A stretch of DNA of 64,000 bases, from the NCBI GenBank assembly GCA_963082975.1, contig OY720346.1:32048720-32112719 (forward strand). The letters run 5' to 3'. This DNA is from Labia minor. Taxonomy: Eukaryota > Arthropoda > Insecta > Dermaptera > Spongiphoridae. This document shows, one piece after another, positions 25,230-36,673 of the stretch (positions within the stretch are counted from its first letter, which is position 1; every line of letters begins with the position of its first letter). Position numbers and translations under genes: made by a program. The notes under the pieces are model-generated. The model was not told the DNA's origin. It did not search any database and saw only the letters and a program-made list of their open reading frames with translations.

Positions 25230-25728
25230 ACTATCTTTCCATAGATAATATTGAGATCATGAAAATTTTCGATGTCGAGATTTTGATGTTTTTATACGTT
25301 TTGAAGGTCCCTGAGTCATTTTCACTAAGATTGAAATGTGTTTATGTAGACAAGATTACATAAAAACAGTTTGATCTAGAATAATGCAATTTGGTACACG
25401 GGCATTATTAAAAATTCGTAGATTTCTACCAACTTTTGATAAATGTAGCTCATTCGGAAGAGGACTATTACCTACCACGTTTTCATTTTTTTCTCTAAAC
25501 TGACCGTAAAAATAAAGATTTTTCGTGATCGCAATACTATCTCTGGTGAGACAGTAAAAATTGTATAAAACTCCTATATATATAGAATTTCAGCTCGATT
25601 GAATCACTGAAAGTACCGGAATTAATTTTTTAACACTGCAAATCACGCGCCAGCACGTGATGTCGTGCCATCAACAAAGAGCCAAACATGCGAAAATTGT
25701 AAGAAATTCGAGTGGATACACTCCAGAT
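25230..25728 (+). mobile_element. Helentron-like family 1, copy 3, rearranged
   Basis: Starts ACTATC after T and keeps the central motif and the terminal palindrome region (GTGGATACACTCC). The microsatellite is almost gone. At about 25519-25557 the normal sequence is replaced by an inverted copy of the family's own 5' end (TTCGTGATCGCAATACTATC...), and the AT-rich part before the 3' end is deleted. Confidence 0.7.
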
Positions 25729-26887
25729 TTTTTTTTTAATTTTAATAATTTTACAGATCTATGCCTATTTTAGTAAGCTTTATTTGAAATTAATTGTTTA
25801 TTCTTAAACCAATTAGTGAAACAGAATCCTCGACTTCAAGTTTAGCTTACTTTATTATAATTACGAGGCAATCCTCCTTGACATGAATTAATTATAATCA
25901 ATAAATTGTTATTAATTGTAATATTCAACAAAAGTAAATAATTATTTTTATTAGAATTAATTTCAATTTACTTTGAATGCTAATGATTACTTCTTCGAAT
26001 TATTATAGTCAACCTGTTATTTTTTATAATATTTTTTTTTTTATTTTAATTCAATTATCCATTTCCAACAATTTTCATTTTATTTTTCACAAGTATAGCC
26101 AATGAATATATATTGTATAAATAAATAAATAAATACAAAACTCTATATGAATTCAATTCAAATGATATTTTGAATTTTACATTAAAAGACAAAGGTTGGA
26201 GAGAAGGGGAAACAGAGACTGTCCTTTATTTTCATATTATTCATAACGTTAAATCTTTTCCTACGTTTTTTACTGTAAGCAGCTGCTGTCATTTAATCTT
26301 ATGATGGAAATATTCTTTTATCTATTAAATGAAAAAGAAAAAAAAAAAAAGAAAAGGGAAAAATTCGCAAGCAACCCTTCATTCATTCTCATCATCCCTT
26401 CTCTCTTCAGCCATTGCTCTCATTCTTGCAACCTATTTGCCTTCATAAAGTACTTTAATATATATATACTATTTTTCTACTCTTTCACTTATATCTATAC
26501 ATCTATATGTTACGTAAATATAATAATACAAAAAATAAATAACGTAATCTCTCCCCTATTTTCTTACACTAGCTACTCTCTATTCAAATCAATATATATA
26601 TATATATATAATGTTGTTAAATAAATCCACAGTGTGTTGCTTTCTAAATAAAAAAATGATTTTAATATTTTATTATAATTATATATAAAATTAATACATT
26701 AGTTAATTATAATAGTTAGCTAAATAAAAAGAAGTTGAGTCTATTATAATAACAACATTAAATTATTAAACATTTGTTTTGGTTATTTATATTTAGAACG
26801 ATTAAAAGTTTGTTTATTGTCACTGTGACTTGATCCTTATTAGTTCTACATATGTGGCACAAGAATGCTCTTACATATATATAAATA
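25729..26887. other. AT-rich gene-free stretch
   Basis: Low-complexity A/T DNA. The 107-residue frame at 26301-26624 is Lys-, Phe- and Tyr-rich noise across simple repeats. Confidence 0.5.
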
Positions 26888-26954
26888 CTAGCTGCTCCGA
26901 GCGCCTTCGGCGCTCTCCACACCTAGACAGGGGCTCCGCCCCCTGTACCCCCCG

Positions 26955-27414
26955 AGTGTCCCTATATATTCTGAGCTATAACCATCTAACTCCTACCCTG
27001 TCCCATCTCTCTCACGTTCCTTCCTACATTGTCCACCCTGTTCACAATTGGTCTTCCAAACGGACGTTTTCCAATCGAACTCCCCACCAATATATTTTTC
27101 CTCTCCCATTCTAGCCATGTGCCCTGCCGATCCCAGCCTTCCCTATTTTATGACCTATATCTAGAGATGCATAGAGGTCATGCAATTCCTTGTTATGCAG
27201 TCTCCGCCATTCCCCGGTGTCCTTATCTTTCTTTGGCCCATAAATACTGGGAAGAATCCTATTCTCAAATACTCTGAATCTACTCTCATCTCCCAGGGTT
27301 ATAGACCATCCCTCCCACCCATATAATACTATTAATAATTTAATAATTTTGATCCCCTTTGATAATAATTTCCCGATTGCAACCTCGATTTAAATTCTTT
27401 GCAAATATTATTCT
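26955..27414 (-). mobile_element. LINE-tailed chimeric retroposon, copy 3
   Basis: Same head and LINE C-terminal coding remnant as the copies at 8.8 and 19.8 kb, with small deletions in the head. Its 3' side is fused to the Helitron end within the word CCGAGTGTCCC, so about 250 bp of Helitron and tail present in the 8.6 kb copy are missing. Confidence 0.6.
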
Positions 27415-27784
27415 CTCTGATACTAATTATTTTGTCTTATCAAATTAGTCAATTTCAAACCCCATCAGTTTTCCTGCCTCGATTAATTTTTTTATGCCTC
27501 TTTAAATGTTATTAATTTATTTAAAAAAAAAACAAAGTAAACAAAATAAAAATAAAATATAAAGAAATTAGCATAACACTAAACTACTATAAAAATAATA
27601 TTAAAAAATATATATTAAAATCTTACGTGAAAATCCAATTATGAGATCAAATTTTCTTAATTAAAATGATTTACTCACATAATCTTAAAAATTAATAGTA
27701 TTAAATTATAGCCGTAATGTGAATGTTTTCAAAGTTTAAAAGGCCAATAAGATCAATTGAGATATTGTAAATATCAATATATAT

Positions 27785-27960
27785 ATAAGAAGATTTTTAT
27801 CTGCACATTGCTCAGAATTTAAATTTTTTTGCGTATATTCGCGTTTCATGTCCTCTAGAATCCAAAAGTGACTTTAGAATTTTTCATTTCTGTTCATAGA
27901 CTATAAATTTTATTAATATCTAATCAATAACCGCAGAAATTAATTTTTAAAAATTTGATA
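27785..27960 (-). mobile_element. LINE-like repeat, inverted partial copy
   Basis: Inverse of the repeat split by Tc1 at 22.9/24.3 kb. The middle (equivalent to about 22900-24390 without Tc1) is deleted. Confidence 0.5.
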
Positions 27961-28250
27961 TAAACATGTTGTCATTTAGCAGCGCAAAGAATACAATAAA
28001 AAAGATGTTTTTAATATTTATATTTTTATTTTTATTTTTCTAATATTTACAATATTTCAATTAATCATATAGTTTTTTATATATGTTTATTTATGCAGAT
28101 AAAAATTAATTGACGTAATTATTAATTTAATAAAATAAAATTTAATAATAAAATTTAATTTAACAAAATTAATTTAATAAAATATTAAAATAATAATAAT
28201 AAAAATTAATAAATTTGTAAAAAAAATATATAATACTTAAAGAAAAAAAT

Positions 28251-28323
28251 GTGCCTTTGCGAGTTCCGAACTGAGGGTGCAACGTCATAAGATGACGCTC
28301 TTGCTGACTTGACTACGCACCAT
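28251..28323 (-). pseudogene. tRNA-Lys(CTT)-like sequence or SINE head
   Basis: Minus strand, 73 nt. It contains an A-box-like TAGTCAAGTCAGCAAGAGC, a 5-bp anticodon stem with a 7-nt loop (GCGTC-ATCTTAT-GACGT, anticodon CTT after T33) and a B-box-like AGTTCGGAACTC. Acceptor and T stems pair poorly, so it is not a working tRNA. It could be the head of a tRNA-derived SINE or a decayed tRNA gene. Confidence 0.35.
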
Positions 28324-28627
28324 TCTCGTTTGCAAGTCTCGAATTAGGACTTATATATATGTCAAATTTTCGCCACCAGCGCCTCTATGATCTAGTATGG
28401 TAACTAAACTATTTTTATTAATTAGCACCCCCTGGACACACCTTAGCAATTTGCGGTTTAATAAAAGAAGTCTGACATGCCCTGAGACCTACTGAATATG
28501 CATAAAAAATTTCATAAGAATCGGTCCAGTCGTTTCGGAGGAGTATCATTTCAAAGTTTTGTGACACGAGAATTTTATATATAAGATATATATATATAGG
28601 ATCTGAAAAAATGAAATTTATTTTATT

Positions 28628-29139
28628 TTATTATTTTCCCATGAAGATGTTCTCGGAGCGACTAAGCAAATTCATGTTGCGCCGGGACATATATTTAAAA
28701 CCTCGCTACCCCCTCTTAGAAGCTTACGATTGGCTATAATAAGCTGGCCATCTATTGGCTCTTCGTTCAGCGCCTAGCACGCTATTGGTTGTCGAGAGTC
28801 CTCACCACTCCACTTAGATGTCGCCAGCCGGGTATAAAAAGCCGTGAAGCAGGCTAGCTTGCCAGTAGCAGTTGTGATTCAAGACCTTAAGAAGAACATA
28901 TCCGAAGAACGAAGAACGAAGAACCGAAGATTTCCAAGACGTTTATTTTTATCTGTGTATATATTTTTTGCTAATATTTCTAAACAAAAACCATATATTT
29001 TTTGCTACACTTTTCAATAAAAACGATATATTTTTTGCTAATACTTTTCATCAAAGACGATATATTATTTTTGCTACCTTTTTCTTCAAAAACGATATTT
29101 TTTAATACATCTGCTTCACTATCGAAGCCACCAACCCTA
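28628..29139 (+). promoter_or_regulatory. Strong Pol II promoter, likely solo LTR
   Basis: A GC-richer block with three ATTGG (inverted CCAAT) boxes at 28729, 28754 and 28784, then TATAAAAA at 28833-28840 inside a GC-rich setting. Initiator-like words CCAGTA and GCAGTT lie 31-37 bp downstream (28862-28873), and an AATAAA lies further on near 29020. This layout is that of an LTR (U3 with CCAAT and TATA, then R, then poly(A) signal). The block begins TGTTCTCGG and ends CCCTACA, giving possible TG...CA ends, but I see no clear target duplication, so the limits are tentative. No ORF follows, so it does not drive a visible gene. Confidence 0.5.
28957..29105 (+). repeat. Degenerate ~35-bp tandem repeat
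   Basis: Four to five units built on ATATATTTTTTGCTA...TCAAAAACG, in the leader of the promoter block. Just upstream (28908-28930) is a short GAAGAAC tandem. Confidence 0.7.
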
Positions 29140-30291
29140 CATATATATATATATATTTAATTTCAAATTTAATTTCAAATATATACTAATTATTTATTTG
29201 AAATAATTGTATGTCGTGGGTCAAACTTTCTACTTAAAATAAGTCAATTAAATTTCACGAATTATTTTTTTTTAATTTTTCTATTTAAAAAACATACAAA
29301 CCTCTCTATATCACTTCTTAAGGTTTTTTTGTGTGGATTTATTTTTATTTTATATTAAATTAAATTATTCAAATATTTTATATTCTTCTCTTTATTTCGT
29401 TTACTTTTTTCTTTCTTTTCCAAATATTAGTTTTTTTGTATAGGTATATTACATTTTACATTATTTGAACTGTGGATGTTGTTGATGATGACGTTGAAAT
29501 TTTCTATGACCTATATTTTCACCCTCTCATATACCATTATACAATATCTACCCGTTCATATATCAAAATGATTCTCTACCATTTATCTATCATTTCTTCA
29601 CAATTTCAAAATATAATAATAAGTTTATTTTTCTTACCTTTCCTTTTCTTCATAGAGTAAAAAAATATCATCTCAAATAGATCAAAGAAAAAATGATTCA
29701 ATAAATACCTGTAAAAGAAAAGAACAACAAAATTAAATTTCAATATAGTAAATATTTTATTCAAATAATCATTAAGCTTTTTTATGTATTGGACATGGAT
29801 TAGTTAATGAGTTTTGTCACCATAATATTTTTTTAATAATAAATTTAATTAAATCTAATGGTATTAGTATTGTGTGTTTATTTTATTTTATTATTTATTT
29901 ATCTATAAACTTATATGATATTCATTTGTACTTGTCGTTGACAGGAACAGAATTGAGAGAGGCTTTAGGCTATTCCATATACAGAGCCTTTCATCTCTTT
30001 CCCCGCCCCTCTCTTTTAGTTTTATTAATCAAATAATACATAGATATTAATGAATTAGATGTCAAAATTAATATGTTAATAATAGTATAATTAATAATAT
30101 AATTATATGTATTAGATGAAATTTTATTTTAAATAATATTTCGTAATGTAATAAAAAGTCTCTCACACATTTAATTTAATATAATTATTACTATGGTAAG
30201 TATCGAGTGTTTTACCTATTGATCCAGAGAAATTAATCAAGTATATGAAAAAAAGCAATAATCAATGAAAGTATAGGAATGTTTAAAAGTA
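29140..30291. other. AT-rich gene-free stretch
   Basis: Low-complexity DNA with T-rich patches. The 62-residue frame at 29472-29660 shows nothing recognisable. Confidence 0.5.
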
Positions 30292-30419
30292 TAGTGTATA
30301 TTGAAGGAAAAAAGTAAACGCCAGGGAGGCGCTGTTGTCAGGGAATCAACCTAATGAGAAGGCGCACTGGAATTGCCCGACAACATTGCCTCCTTGTCCT
30401 TTACATTTTTCCATCACTG
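30292..30419. mobile_element. Short TA-flanked MITE
   Basis: A 128-bp element with imperfect inverted ends: TAGTG...GGAAAAAAGTAAACG on the left and, inverted, CAGTGATGGAAAAATGTAAA on the right. TA lies on both sides. The GC-rich inner halves (AGGGAGGCGCTGTTGTC and inverted AGGAGGCAATGTTGTC) also pair. Related to the 13660 element. Confidence 0.6.
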
Positions 30420-30421
30420 TA

Positions 30422-31474
30422 CATATTTTTATTGATAAATTATAATTTCATATTCACTAACTTATATACAGGTACCTCTGTATCTTAATACTCAATGCCT
30501 CTAGGAAAACCGTCTCTTTTCGTTTATTTCGGAAATAAATTAAATAATAATAAATTTAATTTTCAAATTCTCATTTTAATATGCATATATATGTATATAT
30601 AAACTAGTATAAATTTTAAATAAATAAAATTTAAGTATAATTATACTTATTATAGTGATTGATTAATAGTAAATGAAGGATTTTTCTATTTATTTATTTG
30701 TTTGATTGATTGAGGGTCGTTGTTTACGTATTACTTCACTCATTCAATGAATCATGAAAATGTGAGTGACATATATATACAAGCAATCAGGATGTTGAAC
30801 TGGTGGTAGGGGGTTTGAGATTGAATGTCAGATCGAAGTTCTCTAAGAATTTGATTTATAAAAATTAATCATCCATTTTTTCTTAAATTTAAATATTATT
30901 AAAAATATTATTATATATATTATTTAATTATTGTATGCTCTACCTTGGATAAATTCTACTTTCTAGTACATATATAAATATATCTAGCAGTAGTAATAGT
31001 GGGGATTAATAATAATAATATTATAATAATTTTTATTTTATAATCCAAATCAACAAAAAAAACCCAAACAAAAATAAAATCAGTGCATCTTTTTAACTAT
31101 TATTTACAAATAAATACTTTAAAATCATAATGGAGGAAAAAATAAAGTATTTTAGTCTTGTTTTTAAATTCACTTTTCTTTTTTGCCTTTGTTGAAGAAA
31201 CACTTATACAAAAACATTTTCTATTTTGATGTCCCTCCGAACACAAACACATTCTTCTCTAGCATTGTTTTTTACGAATTATACATTTATTTTCCTTTTT
31301 ATTCAATTATATAAAAATAATAATTCATTATTTAATTTATAATTTTATAAAAATATTTTGTGGTCTACATTCAATGTATTTTTTTAGAACATAGAAAACG
31401 TATTTAAATATAAACTATATTTTGTTAAATTATTTAATAATGAATGAACAGATAGAAGACACATATACATTATA

Positions 31475-31510
<36 letters not shown>

Positions 31511-34500
31511 GATGCATTATGATACAAGCTATGTGTGATATATTAACGAAATTCATTTTTTATTTGAAATGATCATGGATGTCATTATCTATTGAATATA
31601 ACATCGTTTCAATTCTCAAGTTAGTACGTATCCTAGTCTCCATTTTTCAATGAATTTCAGTGATGGGTTGACTATATAGTAAAAGCATTTTGACTTATTG
31701 CTATACATACATTTCAGAAAACCACACAATAAAAAGTCTATCGCGATCAAATAACACGTTTTGGTGGACTATTTAAATCAATCTTCGTTAATTTAAAATG
31801 TCCATTGGCGTCCGCACCATTCAAATTGGACCAAAAGAAATTCCTTATCTTCATGGTACTTACCATTTGTGATATATAATTCTAATATCAATATGTCAAA
31901 ATTTATATGTCTGTTTGTTGTTAAATATGACATGATCGCTTTTTATCACTGTATTTAAAAATAGATGAATAATTAAAGCATATAAAATATGATTTTAGAA
32001 GGAACTTGTGTTGTTTTCCTATATTAAAAATTTTAATCCTTCGGAACATTATCAGTAGATATTTGAATGTTTATAGTAAAGGATAAATTATAGTATTTAT
32101 TTAATAATTGAAGAATATTTTTTTCAATTAATTAAGGAAATGGTAATAAAATTAAGTTCTTCAATGGAATACCATATAACGGTCTGGAAGTCTGAATATA
32201 TATTTAGAACTGACAAAGATATTTACTTGTTGAATGAGATATGCAAAAAATAGAGAAGGAATATGCTTTCTCATTTAGAACTAGTAAACCTAAGTATGCT
32301 AAAAGTAATAATTTAGCTAAATTATTATTTCTAAAGTCTTATATAGTATTGAACACGTGGATTTTTTTTACCCCTTCCAAAAGAAGAAAATTAAAATGTA
32401 ATTAATTACCTATTTTACAAATTGAAACCAAAGTGGAATTTTATAAAAAATTTTAATCTGAAAGATTAAGAAATTAAAAACACTCAAGCACGCCAGTTAT
32501 TAATTTCTTACTCAAGTTAGCTTCTATACAAGTGGACAGAAACGAATTTTTTATAGAGAAGTTTAAATGTTTTTATAGGGAAAAATAGGAGTGGGGTGGC
32601 AAATGGAATGTAATTAATAAATTGAAATAAATATTAAAAAATTTAAAATAATTAGTCTGGGTTTGAAATTGGATGCTGAACTCAAATCAGTTGTTAATTC
32701 TAAGCAAATATGTATTCACTGAACCTAGGATAAGTAAGCATATATGCAGGCGGTCTATCCATCAGGGGCTTGAAATAATAAATATCATATACCTATATAA
32801 TATGATAATTGAATTTTAATATTAAAATTATTTTAATTTTGTAAAATTATATTAATAAAGCTAGAAAAAAAAAGAAAAAGAAAGAAAAAGAGAGAGTGAG
32901 AGAGAAAGAGAAATGAGATTTATTAATAAAATTTCAATAACGTTTTTAGTTTGTTATGAGAGAAGGAAAGAGAAAGAAAGTGGGTGAGATGTTGATTAGC
33001 CCAACAAGTCCATCAATCTTAGTTTTAATAACCTGACAGTAATGGCAGGTAATTAAAAGCTCAGTTCGCCAATCGATAAGACAACTAGACAAAAATATAT
33101 TAAATAGGGTATATAATACTCTACATATATATCACCACTTGGACTGATATCATTTGTATGTATTTAGGATTCACGAAAATCCGATTAAAAATTTGATTGA
33201 ATGACATTTCGAATATTCAATTTATCATTTTTCATATTTACATAAAATAAACTATACACATATATAGAATTATTATATGTATAAAAATAGATATAATAAT
33301 AATAAGAAAGTTAAAATAGTTGTGTTTTTAATTTTATATATATATTAAATAGAGCATATAATACTATATATATATATATATATTGTCTTTTAATAGAGCA
33401 ATCCTTATATATAATGTTCTATTAAAACAATTAAATTGAAAATTGACCTATCTAGTTTGTTAAAATAAAATGATTTAAATTTTGAAAAAATATATAAATG
33501 TTTTTTCACAAATATTTATATTCATTTTTAAATATAAAAAAAAATGATAATTTTTATATAATTTAATATGATTCAAATTTTATTTATCAAAAGAAATAAA
33601 AAGAACTAAACAAAATGACTAGGAATTTCCAAGAAAAAAAGAATTAGGACTGTAAAATAAACTTTTGGTTAGTAAATGTAACACATTAGTGCACATGCAT
33701 GCACATTAGACAGCTAATGTGATCGCTTATGATAGGCCATTCGTACTCTGGACAGCCAAGAAGTCAGCCTAGAAGTTTCTAGACAACTGCTGTACCCAGA
33801 TTCTAGCCCTGCCATTATTTTGCTTCGTTGCTTGGCTGCGGAAGCCAAAATATGTTAAGTAGTCAGTTGTCCCAGACCTTGGCTGCCTTCATGTCGGCCA
33901 TTTTGACTGTATTATTAGGCTCTCTTATAAACTACACGCCACTTATTGGATGTAAGCAATCAAAATGTTAATTATTTAAAGTTATAAAATGAAATTAGAA
34001 TTTTATTTGTATTTTCAACATTTTTCTATTAAATTCTATAATTTGTATGTATTAATAAATAATATAAATTAATTTGATTAATAAGTAAAATAAATTTTGA
34101 ATGAAATTTTATCTTATTAAAATTTCAATTTAATTTAGATTTTATGAATAAAAATATCAACAAACTCCTTTATTTCTTTCATTCTTCCTTCTCTTTTCCT
34201 TCATTCTTCATCTACCCTATACCCTCTTATATATTATTCTATTGAAGAAGTTGTACGTATTTCAATGGAACTAAGAATAATAATGATAATAATAACAATA
34301 ATTAAAGGAACAATTCTTGGGGTTTATCTCTCCATCTCACTTATACCTATTCTTTCACTTTCTTTCTCTTTCTCTTTCTCTGATAACAAGTTAATAATAA
34401 TATCTCCAAATTCAAGAGAAATGAGAAGATTGAATACAAAGACAAAAATGTAATTAAATTATTACTATTAATATATGTAGATTAATTATTCAATAGAATT

Positions 34501-36492
34501 TTCATTCCTACAGTCACTCTCTATATATAATATATAATTTTAACTATAATTCACATTTAATATAATATTATTATATCTTTATATAATCAAATTTTAAAGA
34601 ATGATAAAAAATTATATCGTTTTTTATTAGTAATTTTTATTACATTTAAACTAAACTTTTATTATTCTTTCATTATATCTATATTTTATAATAATAATAA
34701 TAATAATAATATAATAATAGACACACTCAAACACACGCATATATATATATAAATTCATGTACATATTAAGCCCTTAAAACCCTTTCTCTTTCCTTTTTCT
34801 ATCCCTCTCACAATATTTTTTGAACTTTATTATACTTTTATGATCACAGTCCAGAAGAGATCATATAAAGTTTAATTTATATGTTGTATATTATATTTTA
34901 TTATATATATATATATATATATATTTATACAATATAATATACGTTATATAATATAGATCTTTTTATTTTTTTTTAATGTTATATAATAATTAAATTTGTT
35001 TCTATTTTTGTTTATTTTATTTATTTATTTTTTGTTATCAATTTGTATAGATAGAATTTGTTTTCTAAAGTGAGTGAAGTGAGGAAAATAAAAATCTTAA
35101 AATCTAAGCCCTGGAGGACTTTCAATTGAGTATTCTTTCAAAAGTCACAGTGCGAGCCCATTCATCTGAATTGGTGATGGAGCTCTTGAATGAAAAACTT
35201 CTGGATCTTCTCCAGGGTAGAATTTTAATAAAAAAAAATCTGGGCCCACTTTAATAAAGTGGAGAAAACGTTTAATTATTTTGATTTAAAAGTTAAATTT
35301 ACAACAATAAAGTATTTTTTGTTTTTTTTTTTTGAGAGTTTACATTTTTCTGTTTTATATATATTTTTTCTCTAATTATAATTGCTTTTCCTTCCTCTTA
35401 TATTTAATTATTTTCAGCTAATAATTGAGATATTATGGTTCACTTTTACAAGAGAGTTGGCTACAACAGGAAAATAAAATATAAATAATATATAAATAAA
35501 AATAGAATAAATAATAAATATAGAATTGTATTGGTGAGAAAAATACGAGAAATAAAAAAAAAATGTCAAAAATTAATTAACATTCAAAATTTCTAAAAAT
35601 TTAAATACTTATAATATATGATAATATCTTGATTTTTTCTGAAAAAAATAAACAAATAAGAAAAAAAAAAAAATTCTCGTGGGAGAATTTTAGTTTCCGT
35701 TTATTTATTTATTTTATTTAATTTTTAATTAATATTCATAATAAGTAATGTAATATTTCTTTTTTATTTTTGTTTTTAGACATTTTAATTTTTTTTTTTT
35801 TGCTACCCTTTTTTATTTAATTACTATATTTATATGTATATATAAAATATATTCTTCTTTTAAATAAATATACTGAATATTGCGTGCCGACATTTTCCTA
35901 TCAACGACATCCTTTTTTTTATAAATTTCTATCTCATTTATTATTATTTTTATTATTAATATTTGTATTATTATTAAATAAAAATATATAATAATGATTC
36001 TTTATTTTTTTTATTAATTGTATTTAAATTAAACAACAAAGAGAAGGAAGATGAAGAAGTAGGAAATAAAAATGTCAAGAAAAGTAAAAGGAGAATAAAA
36101 AGAAAGCAATAAAAAAATAATCTATAAGTTTAATAAATCTATTAAATTACCAAACTGCTTTTTTTAGTTCCAATGATGAAGGGTGAGAGAATAATTTGGC
36201 AAAGAATCAAGTGTTGAGAAGGGGATAAGGAAGAGTTTATAGAATTGTGCGAGAGGGGGTGTTAGAAAATAAAGAAAATATGGTTGTGGGAGAAGAAGTA
36301 ATAACCATATTATACTTATATAAATACGTATATTTAATAAAAAGAAAAAAATGAATTTTTTCAATAAAAAACAAAAATAAATAGATGTACTTATATTTCT
36401 AAGTATATATATATATATTATGTCCATTAAGTTTTTTTTACGATACGTAGATTCAAATACTTTTCTGAATCAACATTCAACCACAAAAATGA
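30422..36492. other. Long AT-rich gene-free stretch
   Basis: Contains (TA)n at about 31474-31508 and 34904-34924, (AAT)n at about 34690-34712, and (TTTCTC)n near 34360. A GC-richer unclassified segment at about 33675-33950 starts TGTAACAC and might be an LTR fragment, but no partner end was found. A 120-bp piece at 35107-35225 has short inverted CCCTGGAG ends. Open frames at 34265 and 36164 are simple-sequence noise. Confidence 0.45.
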
Positions 36493-36673
36493 CTATATCT
36501 TGATATGCATAGAGTTATTCAGTCTCCGCCATTCCCCGGTGACCTCATCTTTTTTTGGCCCATAAATGCTTTGCAGAATCCTATTCTCAAAAACTAAATC
36601 TACTCTCGTCACATGTCATAGACCATGTCTCACACCCATATAATATAACCGGTAAAATAATTGTTTTATATAT
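36493..36673 (-). mobile_element. LINE-tailed retroposon, copy 4, first part
   Basis: Matches the retroposon copies at 9.1, 20.1 and 27.2 kb from the segment that encodes the EWRR/YEPK region through to the head junction (GGTAAAATAATTGTTTTATA). The LINE 3' end is missing. It is interrupted at 36673 by a solo LTR and resumes at 37362. Confidence 0.65.

Larger units (their letters stand above)
26888..28586 (-). mobile_element. Probable Helitron, mosaic interior
   Basis: On the minus strand the 5' end TCTTATATATAAAATTCTCG (28586 downwards, preceded by A) is a canonical animal Helitron start, and the 3' end is CTAG at 26891-26888 followed by T, with an intact GAGCGCC-TTC-GGCGCTC hairpin. Interior, from the 3' side: retroposon copy 3 (26955-27414), an inverted LINE-like repeat (27785-27960) and a tRNA-like segment (28251-28323). 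The two ends may belong to two different Helitrons, because this 5' end differs from that of the 8.6 kb element while the 3' ends agree. Confidence 0.55.

Noticed and set aside
26301-26624. 107-residue plus frame
   Set aside because: Starts in an A run and ends in (TA)n; low-complexity composition, so no evidence of a gene.
33675-33950. Possible LTR beginning TGTAACAC
   Set aside because: No matching ...CA end, duplication or second copy found; left as unclassified.
35107-35225. Possible MITE with CCCTGGAG inverted ends
   Set aside because: Only 8 bp pair and no target duplication is clear; could be chance.
36164-36427. 87-residue minus frame, Ile/Leu/Phe-rich
   Set aside because: Composition follows the AT-rich DNA and reads through simple repeats; no motif or conservation signal visible.
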